Origin: Lantana camara
Taxonomy: Eukaryota > Streptophyta > Magnoliopsida > Lamiales > Verbenaceae
Assembly (NCBI GenBank): GCA_037501455.1
Contig: CM074865.1
Location: 16,996,501-17,060,500, forward strand
DNA: 64,000 bases
Reading direction: 5' to 3'
Part shown: one piece after another, positions 1 through 9,156 of the stretch
How positions within the stretch are numbered: the first letter of the stretch is position 1
Layout of the letters: the number at the start of each line of letters is the position of its first letter
Made by a program: the position numbers and the translations under genes
Notes under the pieces: generated by a model
What the model was told of the DNA's origin: nothing
The model's input: only the letters and a program-made list of their open reading frames with translations
The model's database searches: none

Positions 1-1532
1 CGAGGATCACCGCTTATGTTGATTCACAGTTAATTGCGAGCCAGATTGAAGGAACTTATGAGGCTCGAGAAACCACCATGGTGCAGTATTTGAGCAAAGC
101 TAAGGAAATTATCAGGAAGTTCAAAGAATTCCATTTACTCCAGGTCCCACGGGCAGAAAACGAGCGTGCTGACGCTCTATCAAAATTTACCTCGGACTTG
201 GAAGGTATCAGTGAGCGCTCCATTACATTTCTTAGAACTGAAGAGCCTCTGATAAGAGAGCAGGGCACGAAGAGAGTAGTAGCCATTATCGATCCGCACG
301 AGCCTTGCTGGCTTGACGATATTATCAGATTTCTTAAAGATGGCGTTTGTCCCACTGACAAGGTGGAAGGTCGGAAAATCAGAAACAAAGCCCCTCGGTT
401 TTATTTGGATTCTGAGGGAAAGTTATTCAAGAAGTCATTTCAAGGACCCCCGATGAGGTGTCTGAGGCCCTCGCAAGCTAAAGAAACGCTCGAGCTTATT
501 CACAATGGAAGCTGTGGAAACCATTCAGGAGAGCGTATCGCAAAGAAGGTCCTGAGGAGTGGGTTTTATTGGCCCACAGTTCTGCAAGACGCCATTGAGT
601 TTTCCAGGAAATGTCCTAAGTGTCAATTTCATTCTAACCTCCCTCAACTGCTAGCTGCCCAAATGATCCCTATAGATGTCTCATGGCCTTTTGATCAATG
701 GGGAATCGACATTGTGGGACCCTTGCCCATCGCGGTCGGACAGAAGAATGTCATTTTGGTTGTGGATTATTTTATGAAATGGGCCGAGGCTGAGGCTGTT
801 GCAAATATTACATTCAGGGTCGTGAGGGACTTCATTTGGAAAAACATTATCTGCAGATATGACATACCAAGAGTGCTCATTTCAGACAATGGATCCCAGT
901 TTATAGCAGCTGACATGCGAGAATGGTGTTCAGAGTTGGGTATTGAGCAACGTTTTACTTCCGTAGGCCATCCCCAAGCCAATGGACAGATAGAAGTCAC
1001 CAACAGGATCATTTTGCAGCATCTGAAAACCATGCTAGAAAGCAAGAAAAGTGAGTGGGTCGAAGAGCTACAAGGAGCCCTATGGGCGTATCGTACAACC
1101 CCACGAACGTCAACCGGAGAAACGCCATTTGCCCTCGTGTATGGATCTGAAGCCATGATACCAGCGGAAATTGTACACGAATCCACTCGTGTAACCTATT
1201 TCGAGCCCCAGGATAATGAAGTCAACAGGAGCCTGGAGTTGGACCTGCTGGAGGAGAGAAGGGACAATGCGTGGGAAAAAATGCACAGATATAAGGCAGT
1301 TGTGGCACGACAATATAACAAGCGTGTAAAAGAAAGGACTTTCCAACTGGGAGACTTGGTCTTGAAGAAAGTGGAAGTATCCAAACATGTGGGAAAATTG
1401 GACCCCAACTGGGAAGGTCCGTTCAAAATCATACAAATCAGAGCTAACAACACTTACACCCTGGAGACATTGCAAGGCGAGCGCTTGCCTCGCCCTTGGA
1501 ATGCATGTAACCTCCGGCGGTTTTATGTTTAA
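1..1532 (+). CDS. Ty3/gypsy pol polyprotein, 3' part (RNase H end and integrase), partial
   Basis: The frame is open from the window edge to the TAA at 1530-1532, so this is the C-terminal part of a polyprotein that starts outside the window; the ATG at 78 is internal. In order: the end of an RNase H domain (VDSQL near base 20, then PRAENERADALSK), an H2C2 zinc-binding segment (HNGSCGNH then CPKC, around bases 495-630), the integrase core with D (codon 708), D (codon 885, in SDNGSQF) and E (codon 993, in GQIEVTN), spaced D-58-D-35-E, and a C-terminal GPF-type segment (NWEGPFKI). Integrase inserts the reverse-transcribed element into chromosomes. Domain order RNase H before integrase with the element's 3' LTR downstream identifies Ty3/gypsy. 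A large non-coding and antisense 3' region is typical of the Tat/Ogre group, which is my inferred placement. No stop or frameshift is visible in this part. Confidence 0.93.
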   Translation, partial: RITAYVDSQLIASQIEGTYEARETTMVQYLSKAKEIIRKFKEFHLLQVPRAENERADALSKFTSDLEGISERSITFLRTEEPLIREQGTKRVVAIIDPHEPCWLDDIIRFLKDGVCPTDKVEGRKIRNKAPRFYLDSEGKLFKKSFQGPPMRCLRPSQAKETLELIHNGSCGNHSGERIAKKVLRSGFYWPTVLQDAIEFSRKCPKCQFHSNLPQLLAAQMIPIDVSWPFDQWGIDIVGPLPIAVGQKNVILVVDYFMKWAEAEAVANITFRVVRDFIWKNIICRYDIPRVLISDNGSQFIAADMREWCSELGIEQRFTSVGHPQANGQIEVTNRIILQHLKTMLESKKSEWVEELQGALWAYRTTPRTSTGETPFALVYGSEAMIPAEIVHESTRVTYFEPQDNEVNRSLELDLLEERRDNAWEKMHRYKAVVARQYNKRVKERTFQLGDLVLKKVEVSKHVGKLDPNWEGPFKIIQIRANNTYTLETLQGERLPRPWNACNLRRFYV

Positions 1533-2110
1533 AAGTTCTCTAAAAATGATGATGTAACAATCCCACTAACGGGCTCTATGTACTACTTCAAATATCAAGT
1601 TACAATACATTCTCCTGAATATTTCTATACTACTACTTTTAAATTATGCAAGTGGATAAGACCCACGTCCCTCGTTTCTACGAGCGTGGTTGACAATCAA
1701 TTTCAATACGCACAATGTTATTACACATGGGTTACGCTTGCCAGCGCTTTACTCCACGTGGGGGGACGCCCTCATAAGGATAGCCTGGTAACACTCACAA
1801 CCAACATGATGAATCGAAGAAAAACACAACGAAAACCCTAGTAGGCCTTGGTTGTTAGTTACAACTCGAAAACGGGATCGCTTGCAAGTCCAAAAAATCA
1901 ACTGGTACAATCGCGCTCGTTCAACGGTAACGTTATTCAGAATGAATTAACTCAAATCTTGAACACCAGGGCGTTCTCAAGGGGGTGATCCCCGCGCTCG
2001 TTCAAAGGCAGCCGATTTTTACAAAATTCTTGTTAAGACTAAGCTAAAAGTTCTCTGAGAAAGAAACTCACATGCTTACCTGAAGATTTGAATGGATTTA
2101 TATGTGCGAA
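1533..2110. other. Gypsy 3' untranslated spacer
   Basis: Non-coding stretch between the pol stop codon and the 90-bp tandem repeats. It contains several short CTCGT/ACGAG words that recur through the rest of this element, but no frame, motif or repeat boundary that I can name. Confidence 0.5.
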
Positions 2111-2545
2111 AATTTTCACAAGTCTTGAACGAGGGCAACCTCTCAGTAAGACCCTCGTAGTTACTCAAGATTTAGTAAAATTTTCTAAGTGTAAAAGCAA
2201 AATTTTCACAAGTCTTGAACGAGGGTAGCCTCTTAGTAAGACCCTCGTAGTTACTCAAGACTTAGTAAAATTTTCTAAGTGTAAAAGCAAAATTTTCACA
2301 AGTCTTGAACGAGGGCAGCATCTCAGTAAGACCCTCGTAGTTACTCAAGACTTAGTAAAATTTTCTAAGTGTAAAAGCAAAATTTTCAGAAGTCTTGAAC
2401 GAGGGAAGCCTCTCAGTAAGACCCTCGTAATTACTCAAGACTTAGTAAAATTTTCTAAGTGCAAAAGCAAAAAATTTCACAAGCCTTGAAAGAGGGCAAT
2501 CTTCCAGTAAGACCCTCGTGCTTACTCAAGATTTAGCTAAAACAA
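2111..2545 (+). repeat. 90-bp tandem repeat, about 4.8 copies, inside the gypsy element
   Basis: Units begin with AATTTTCACAAGTCTTGAAC at 2111, 2201, 2291, 2381 and (diverged) about 2471, giving a period of 90 bp. Each unit contains TCTTGAACGAGGG followed about 25 nt later by CCCTCGT and then TCAAGA, so each can form a hairpin of roughly 13 base pairs with a small internal loop. The last copy has drifted most. Tandem arrays between pol and the 3' LTR are common in large plant gypsy elements; their role is not known. Confidence 0.9.
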
Positions 2546-2793
2546 GGCATATTTTACCAAGCATGTTGCACATAATCTTAGCATTATGAGATTTTATTAC
2601 AACAGGCACAAGGTAAAAATTCCACGATCAAGAAAGTAAAAAGAGAGACATCATTATGGAAAAAGAAGAATTTCATTGATTAGGGCTTTCGCCAAAGTTA
2701 CGAAACAAGGACCCGTGGGCCCTTAACATTCTTACAAAGAAAAAACTAAGCTAAAGGAAGAGAAGTTTCAACATGAGTAAAGGAGAGGAATCA

Positions 2794-5740
2794 TCAAGCA
2801 GCTGGAGCAACATCTTCATCCAGAACCACCATAACGTTTTGGGCCACGGGACCATGAACGGGGCCTGTCGGCTCTTGCGCTTGGGGGGCATGTTCTTCTT
2901 GGTTCTGGGCAGCTGGAGAAGGCACAAGCTCGTTGTTTCCCGGCGCTTGGAGGGCATTGGGCTCGTTAGCTTCATTGGCAGGAATGAGGACATTATCAGC
3001 GATAGGAGTGGAAGCACTAACGACGGGCGCCGGAGGCTCATTTGTTGGAGGGTTTTCAAAGACGGCACCAGCATCATTATTCCCCTCGCTTTGTTCTGCC
3101 TGAGAGGCTTCTTCCGGAGGATGAGCCGCCATGTATTCATCCTGGATGAGCGTGACCAGGAAATTGTACTCCGGCTCGGAGATATTGGACTCAGGATCCT
3201 TGCGGTCGTCGTCCTCCTCAACGCAGCGCTCGTTGAACATGAGCCCCATGCCCTGCGCCTCACGAATGGATGGATCAGTCAAACCCTTATGAATGCCCTG
3301 CTCAATCGCCAAGTTGAAAGCTTTATGGGTTTCATCAAGGCAATGAAAGGAGGCCGCAAAGTTGAACGCCTTTGAATGGCAAAACTTGACGAGCCCCTCT
3401 TTGACCGCCTGTTCAATGCGATGAGAAAGCTGGTTCATGGTATCCGTAAATTTTGGTCCGCCTGAGCAGCCCTCGTCTTCCATGCATCACGATCAGCCAA
3501 GAGTTTCTGATGGTTCTCGTTGAGATTGTTGTATTGTTGGCGCCAACTCCTCCGAGAGTTCTCAATGTTCGTGAAGTCATCCTGCAGTTTCTTCATCTCA
3601 GCTTCCATCTTTTCGTGTTCTTCCTTAAGAGAAAGGTACATGGCCTTCTCTGTATCCAACTCTTCTTGGATTTGAGCAGGATCGTTCGAGCGTGCCATTT
3701 TCTTGTACTTGGCCTTCCGATCAGCATAAACTGTGGCACGCATTTGAATGTTCTTTGCCCTCGGAAGAACTTGCTGCACAGGCTAGAAAGTGCAGAAGTG
3801 TTAGTAACAATTTTGGAAAAAGACATCTTCAAAAAATAAAATTCGAGGAAAAAAAGGGGACTTACAGAAATTAGAGCGTGCACCATATCGCTGGTGACCT
3901 TTTCAACAGATTCGGAGTACAAGTGCATATGGTCCGTTGAAAATTGGACCCTCTCGTATAAGCCCTCACTGATGGTTTGGGCGACCGTTCCGTGCCTCGA
4001 TAGTACGACACCTCCATCTGCGGAGCCCTTGTAGCTCATATCCCATTTGCGCTCGAAATCCCACAAATGTTCCTCCTCTGAGGAGGAAGTGTCTCCATCG
4101 ACGCCCTTGGGGCCCTCGATCACTTGTTTGCCTTTGCCGGATATGGTAAAGGAATCCAGCATCTTTTTCCTCTTTTTGGAGGTTGAAGTGCTTTCTCCCT
4201 GAGGATCCCTGGTTGTGACGCTCGTCGGAGGCCTTGGTGGCGGAATCGGAGCGGGAATAATGGCTCCACTCACTTGAGAAGCGACCGGGGCCCTTTGAAT
4301 CATCCTTGTGTCAGGATTGGGGCCTTGGCTGGCGCTCGAGCCTGCCGCTTGTCTTCTCCGCCGCTCGTTGCCACGATCTGCGCCTCAGGGTGGTTGGTTT
4401 TGCTGATTACCTTGATTAGCCTGGCGCCTGTTAGCATTGGTGAAACGGGCAGCGTGTCGGACTCCTCCAGCCATGATGATGTTTAAACCTGGGGCAAGAA
4501 AAAACAACGAGGGTCTAAAACCCTGAAGCAAACTTCACAAAATACAAATTACAAATGCAAGTGAACGGTTAGCATCCCTATCTACAAGTTAGTGCCCTAA
4601 AATCTAACCATCTCTCTCCAAATCCCGAGCGGGAGGGTTGCTGAGATAATGGGGGTAGTTGGTAAGTCCGCAAAGGAACATGAGTTCCGCATCATCTATC
4701 AAATCTTTAGCTTGTATCAACCGGCCCTCGCCCCTCAGCGCTCCAGCCAAATCCTTAGCCTAGTTATCAGGAAAAGTGGGGCTTAAGCGATTTTTCACAA
4801 GGGAGCCCTTCCCGTGCGAGATCCACTCTCGTGATACCCCAAAATCATCGTCCGCTGGGGCTTTGACAAAGATAAACTTCTCCTTCCAATCTGGGCCGTA
4901 AGTGGAGGAAGGAGAGTTGATCAGCTTCAGATGAGCCTTTGCCTGGACATAATAGAAGAAACCCACCTCGGGCGACGAGCGCGGGGAACTAACGACTTGC
5001 AGCAGGGCGTTGAAATTTGCCATTGAGGGCTCGTATCCGGTACACTCCATGAGGATCACGAAGCAAGCTATGAGGGCAAGTCCGTTGGGCACGATCTGCG
5101 AGGGACATAGGTTCAAATTATTCAAAATATTGGCCACCGGGACCGGGATAGGAAACCTCAATCCCCCAGAGCTAATTGCATCTTTGTAGACAACCATCTC
5201 ACCGGGGGGTGGGTGGTTGGCGCGCTCGTGATTAGCAGGGATCCGCCAGGTGAAGCGCTCGTCCCAATATATTGGAGCCAGCATAGTCTTAATCTCCCCC
5301 AAAGTAATTGTGCTGGGGGTCTCTTCAGGGGTACGCTTGGTCGCTTGCATACCTGAGCCCTCACCCTCGTTGGACCCTTTGGCCTTCTTAGCTTTTTTGG
5401 GCCTCTGGGGCTTCTTCCTTTTGCCCTTGGCATGGGCTCTTTCAGAGGGCCCCGCTTCCCCCTCAGATTCAGGGGCCGGGGCAGCGACGGCCACGGTTAC
5501 GGTATGGCGGTGAGGATGTGTAGCACTCTCCGTCAATGGCAACACCTCTCCTTGCCTCTCCGCCTCTAGTACCATGTTCATTTCTTCGAAAAGGGGCTCA
5601 ACCCCATCCGGGTTTCTCTCATTCATGGCCATAACGGCCGCATCCAATTCTTCATCCCTAGGGGAACCCGGGGGGGATGAACTCTGGGTAGCCATCTCCT
5701 CAACCTCGCGGATAAATTCTTCTACATGATCTCTGGTCAT
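2794..5740 (-). pseudogene. Antisense gene carried by the gypsy element (putative gypsy-type transposon protein), broken
   Basis: A spliced reading frame lies antisense to pol, between pol and the 3' LTR. The first in-frame ATG is at 5740, with a TATAAATA box about 280 bp upstream at 6021-6030. Exon 1 encodes an acidic, low-complexity N terminus, a basic KGKRKKPQRPKK stretch and a globular part (PNGLALIACFVILMECTGYE; GFFYYVQAKAHLKL) that resembles the plant 'putative gypsy-type transposon' family (PF04195, from memory). Introns at 4489-4608 and 3783-3865 have GT-AG ends and keep the phase. The last exon begins with a charged coiled coil and ends in a Pro/Ala-rich tail (stop at 2794). Damage: in-frame TAG at 4760-4762, in-frame TGA at 4385-4387, and a frame change between about 3435 and 3483. 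Antisense extra genes are known in Tat-lineage elements such as maize Grande. Function is unknown and this copy is probably dead. Confidence 0.7.
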
Positions 5741-6020
5741 GGCTATTGCAGAATCTAGAAGGGATATGGGGATCTTGGAAGCGAGGAATGTTGAGAGAGA
5801 TTTGGGATTTCTAGAGAAGGTGGAATTTGAAAGATTACTAAATCCTAATCTGATTCTAAGGCTAGCAAAGTTAGAAGATTCCACCGGAGGTTACCTTGAG
5901 TTTTCTGGAAAGACTTGAAGGAAAGTTTTGAATGCTCTGAAACTTGTTTGCAAGGAGTTTTTTGCAAATTTGTGCTCTGAAGATTTGTTCGCGTAAAGGA
6001 AGATATGGATGCAGAATCCC

Positions 6021-6030
6021 TTATTTATAG
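6021..6030 (-). promoter_or_regulatory. TATA box of the antisense gene
   Basis: On the minus strand the sequence reads CTATAAATAA, flanked by CCC and GGG. It lies about 280 bp upstream of the first in-frame ATG (5740) of the antisense gene and outside the LTR, so it would be a dedicated internal promoter. Assigned from sequence and position only. Confidence 0.55.
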
Positions 6031-6040
6031 GGATGGGAGT

Positions 6041-6353
6041 TGGTACGTTTCTGACAAATAATTCAAAATTGCAATCATTTCCCGCCTAGGAAACCGTCCA
6101 CTTTATTGAACCGTCACATACTTCTTAACAATGACACGCCCCACGCGCTTCAGCATTTAATGCGCAGACGTTACAAGCGGTCAGAAGAAAGGACCGCATT
6201 TAATGCATAGACGTTTCAAGCGGTCAGAGGAAAGGACCACATTTATGGCGCAATCAGAAGGATAAATTGCCCAACACGTTGCGCTTTCCCCAAGCGCCAC
6301 GCTCGAAGATTTACTTTGACAGAATTCTACAGTCCTCATTATTAAGGACTACA
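6041..6353. other. Gypsy spacer upstream of the polypurine tract
   Basis: Non-coding. A short degenerate direct repeat is visible: TTTAATGCGCAGACGTTACAAG-like near 6157 and its counterpart near 6199, each followed by CGGTCAGA.GAAAGGACC. No gene is seen. Confidence 0.4.
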
Positions 6354-6369
6354 GAATTGGGGGGCAAAA
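6354..6369 (+). other. Polypurine tract of the gypsy element
   Basis: GAATTGGGGGGCAAAA lies immediately before the TG that opens the 3' LTR at 6370. This is the expected plus-strand primer position and resembles the G-rich tract of Tat-type elements. Confidence 0.75.
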
Positions 6370-7196
6370 TGATGGGGTCAAAATACGCTCGTCCCACGTT
6401 TGGACATGTGGCAACTCAAGATAACGACACCTGTCCTCTTGTGATTAAGGTAATTATTCACGAGCGTACAAACCCATCAAGCGCCAAAGTCCCACAGGGA
6501 CACGTATCATCTCTGCTTCACATGTCCGCGATCAACGTTGCGGCTCTCTAACGAGCGTGCTCCGCCATACCAGGCTAAGCTCTCATCTATCAAGGAAGTT
6601 CTCTTCGAGCGCTATTCCCCCTCAGGGAAACTTTCACTCCCCCTCATTGTATGAGCCTTGGCCTTCATCCCTTAGCGGATTCCTTGGTCTCCAAGGCTCT
6701 TGGTTGACACGAGCGTGCTCTTAGCCCTCGTTACCAACCCCCTGAAACGGCTCTCTGACACCCCGTACATACCCGCGCACCTACCACTGTTGCCAACACT
6801 AACTTTCACCAGCTTTTGCAGAAGATTCCTCCTAGGTTTCTCTCGCAACGCCACGTGTTAAGGCAACATTCGGCCAGGACCACACTGTGCAAATGACTAA
6901 AGGGTCCCTGACCCTCAACTATAAATAAACGGATTCATCTCCTTCACTGTAAGCAATCTCCATTACTGCACTTTTGCAACTTCTTTACTTTCTCTTTCAG
7001 ATCATCATCTGACTTGAGCGTCGGAGAGCCAAACTGGGAATCACCCCCAGTTCCCCCAACTTGGCCTTTTGACTTTGCTTTGGTGTTTGTCCTAGCAGGT
7101 AGAACCCCCCATCTTTTCCGGCGATCATCAACTGATTTCCTCACCTAAACAAATTGTAAAGTGATTGGATTCTGCACCTCATATTCAGACCCATCA
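6370..7196 (+). repeat. 3' LTR of the gypsy element
   Basis: It opens with TGATGGGGTC just after the polypurine tract and closes with GACCCATCA at 7196; the ends form a short inverted repeat in the usual TG...CA form. Length is 827 bp. A TATA box (CTATAAATAA) sits at 6919-6928 on the plus strand, in the sense direction of pol. Words such as CACGAGCGTGCTC recur within it. The 5' partner lies outside the window, so LTR divergence cannot be judged. Confidence 0.8.
6919..6928 (+). promoter_or_regulatory. TATA box in the gypsy LTR
   Basis: CTATAAATAA about 550 bp into the LTR and sense to pol, a plausible core promoter dividing U3 from R. Confidence 0.6.
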
Positions 7197-7586
7197 TTTA
7201 CTGTTGGAAAATACGAATCAGAAAGCAGCGGAATTTAAAAATTTTTCCAACAAAAGGACCTTGGACTCGTAATCGTGTAACCAAATTCGTAAAGACAGAA
7301 AACTTACTTTTCTTTTTGTTCTTTCTTGAAGCGTTTCAAGCCACCCAAGAACGCTCTTCTCGCGGCTTGATCCCCTCTCCTTGGTAAAGCTCGAATCTTC
7401 AAACTTCTAACTTGAAGTCTCTAGAGAAAGTCCACCAACTTGATCACAATCTAACTAGTAAGGATGCTAGTTCTCTAGTTAGTGTTTAGGCTTAACCTAG
7501 GGTTTAATATAATCTTGGAGAAAGGAAGGTGTTCAACACATGAACCAAGAATTGCCAATTAGCTCTAAAGGGGAGCATGAGCTCCC

Positions 7587-7596
7587 CTATATATAG
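7587..7596 (-). promoter_or_regulatory. Copia LTR TATA box with adjacent hairpin (left LTR)
   Basis: CTATATATAG, followed on the sense (minus) strand by the inverted repeat AGGGGAGC-4 nt-GCTCCCCT (7568-7587 on the plus strand). Transcription would begin in or just past this hairpin. The same arrangement occurs at 15742-15751 in the right LTR and at 50729-50738 in the solo LTR. Confidence 0.6.
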
Positions 7597-7940
7597 GAAA
7601 GGGGAGGGGCGGCCGAACCTAGTCCTAATGGACAAAGGATTTGGTCCCTCTCTCTCCTATTACTTGATCATCAAGTATTTTCCAACTTTGACTTTGAATC
7701 CTAATTCAAGTCAACTTTTAAGAGAGCTAAAAATATCCAAACTATTTTTGGATAATTTTATACTTTATTTATTATAAAATAAATAACTTATTTTTATCTA
7801 ATTAATTAATTCGTAATTAATTAACTAGATTATTTTCTCCAAAATAAGACTTTCTTTTTAATTCAAAATTAAACCAAAGTCTATTAAATAATTAACTAAT
7901 TAATTATTTAATATATATATATACAATATATATATACACA

Positions 7941-8010
7941 CACGTGTGTGACACGTGTCACAGTGACACGTGTCACTCACGTGAGCCACACGTGTGAATT
8001 CACACGTGTG
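7941..8010 (-). promoter_or_regulatory. Six CACGTG (G-box) motifs in the copia U3 (left LTR)
   Basis: CACGTG occurs six times within 70 bp, each inside a longer palindrome (ACACGTGT, TCACGTGA). The cluster lies about 350-420 bp upstream of the TATA box in the sense direction. CACGTG is the core bound by plant bHLH and bZIP factors (G-box/ABRE type). Whether it drives transcription here is inference. Confidence 0.65.
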
Positions 8011-9140
8011 GAACCCTCTTGGTCCGATTAACTCGTTTAATCATTTTCAAGCCTCAACTCATGTAACCAAGTTGTTGTGTGTGACCCTCTAGGTTCTCAA
8101 TTCAATTAGCAGTGACCCTAATTAATTAATCAGTCCACAGATTAAACGACCATAGTCTAGCAACAGGTGTTTAACCCCTAGCTGAATTGGAATGTTCGGA
8201 TTCGACAGAACCTTTAAGTCATTGATTCATGTGAGATACAATCCTCCTACATACTATCTCTCAACCAAGATCTAGGGCAAGGGAATAATCAGAACCCTAA
8301 TAATCCGGTCTTAAAGCTAAGTGCATTTCATATCCATTTGATCTCAATCCAAGAAACACTTTTCTTGATGTCTTGATCTACTGCCTTGGCCAAGGACTCC
8401 ATATGGCATATGAATGACTTACACAATAAGAGATCACCTTGCAAATGCAAGTGTAGGTCCTTTCTTGATTCTCATTCACTTTCATGAATCACTTGTGCAG
8501 CCCCAGCATAAGCCTTGAATCAGTTGTCTAAGGCGACACCCTTTAAAGCTTATACCAAAGACTACAGAGTTAACTCATAAAGTGACATGGAACCTCAAGT
8601 CTAAGGATTAATTAATCACATCAATGACTCGTGAGATATTTCCTAATCTGGAAGTTTCCATTTCCTGAAATAGAAACTTCCTTTCCCATTTAGGAATCTT
8701 CTCACACGGGGCACCTCAGTGAACTTACTTATTAAAGTAAGCACCCTCATGTATCACGCACGTATCAACTATACACTTTGCACCTCCATGAAACAAGGTG
8801 GTCCTTCTTAAGGGCGCGATCCCACAAGCAAGCCTTAGAGGAGTCAGGTTGACACTCCCACTGTCTGTAGGACTCATCGGCTTGGAGTATTTTACTAATC
8901 ATGACTTATGTGATATAGGGCTCGTTTCATGAACCATTTCACCTAAATGGTAGAGTCCTAAAGTCATCAGGATTAGGGGAGTTCTCATACATGCACAGTT
9001 AAAGTGAACGCATACCAAACAAGAGCATATAAAGAAGTGTTGCCTCAATTCGTTATTTTATTCAAAGATTGTCTGTGATTACAATAAGGAAAAGTACAAA
9101 GCGGATATACAATCGGCTTTCTAGGGCACTATTCCTAACA

Positions 9141-9153
9141 ATCTCCCACTTGC
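9141..9153 (-). other. Copia polypurine tract
   Basis: On the minus strand AAGTGGGAGAT stands directly before the 3' LTR, the common copia arrangement GTGGGAGATTGTT. Confidence 0.75.
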
Positions 9154-9156
9154 CCG

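Larger units (their letters stand above)
7202..9140 (-). repeat. 3' LTR of the copia element (left)
   Basis: Begins TGTTGGAAAATACG and ends CTATTCCTAACA on the plus strand; 1939 bp. On the minus (sense) strand it opens TGTTAGGAATAG and closes with TTCCAACA. It contains a TATA box at 7587-7596 and a dense CACGTG cluster at 7941-8010. Short frames seen in it repeat exactly in the other LTR and are not genes. Confidence 0.96.

Noticed and set aside
2773..3375. Plus-strand frame of 200 codons
   Set aside because: Shadow of the antisense gene; the minus strand has the coiled coil and Pro/Ala-rich tail with consistent splice sites.
7577..7777. Small frame repeated exactly at 15732-15932
   Set aside because: It lies in the two copies of the copia LTR and covers the TATA box region; the repetition reflects LTR identity, not a gene family.
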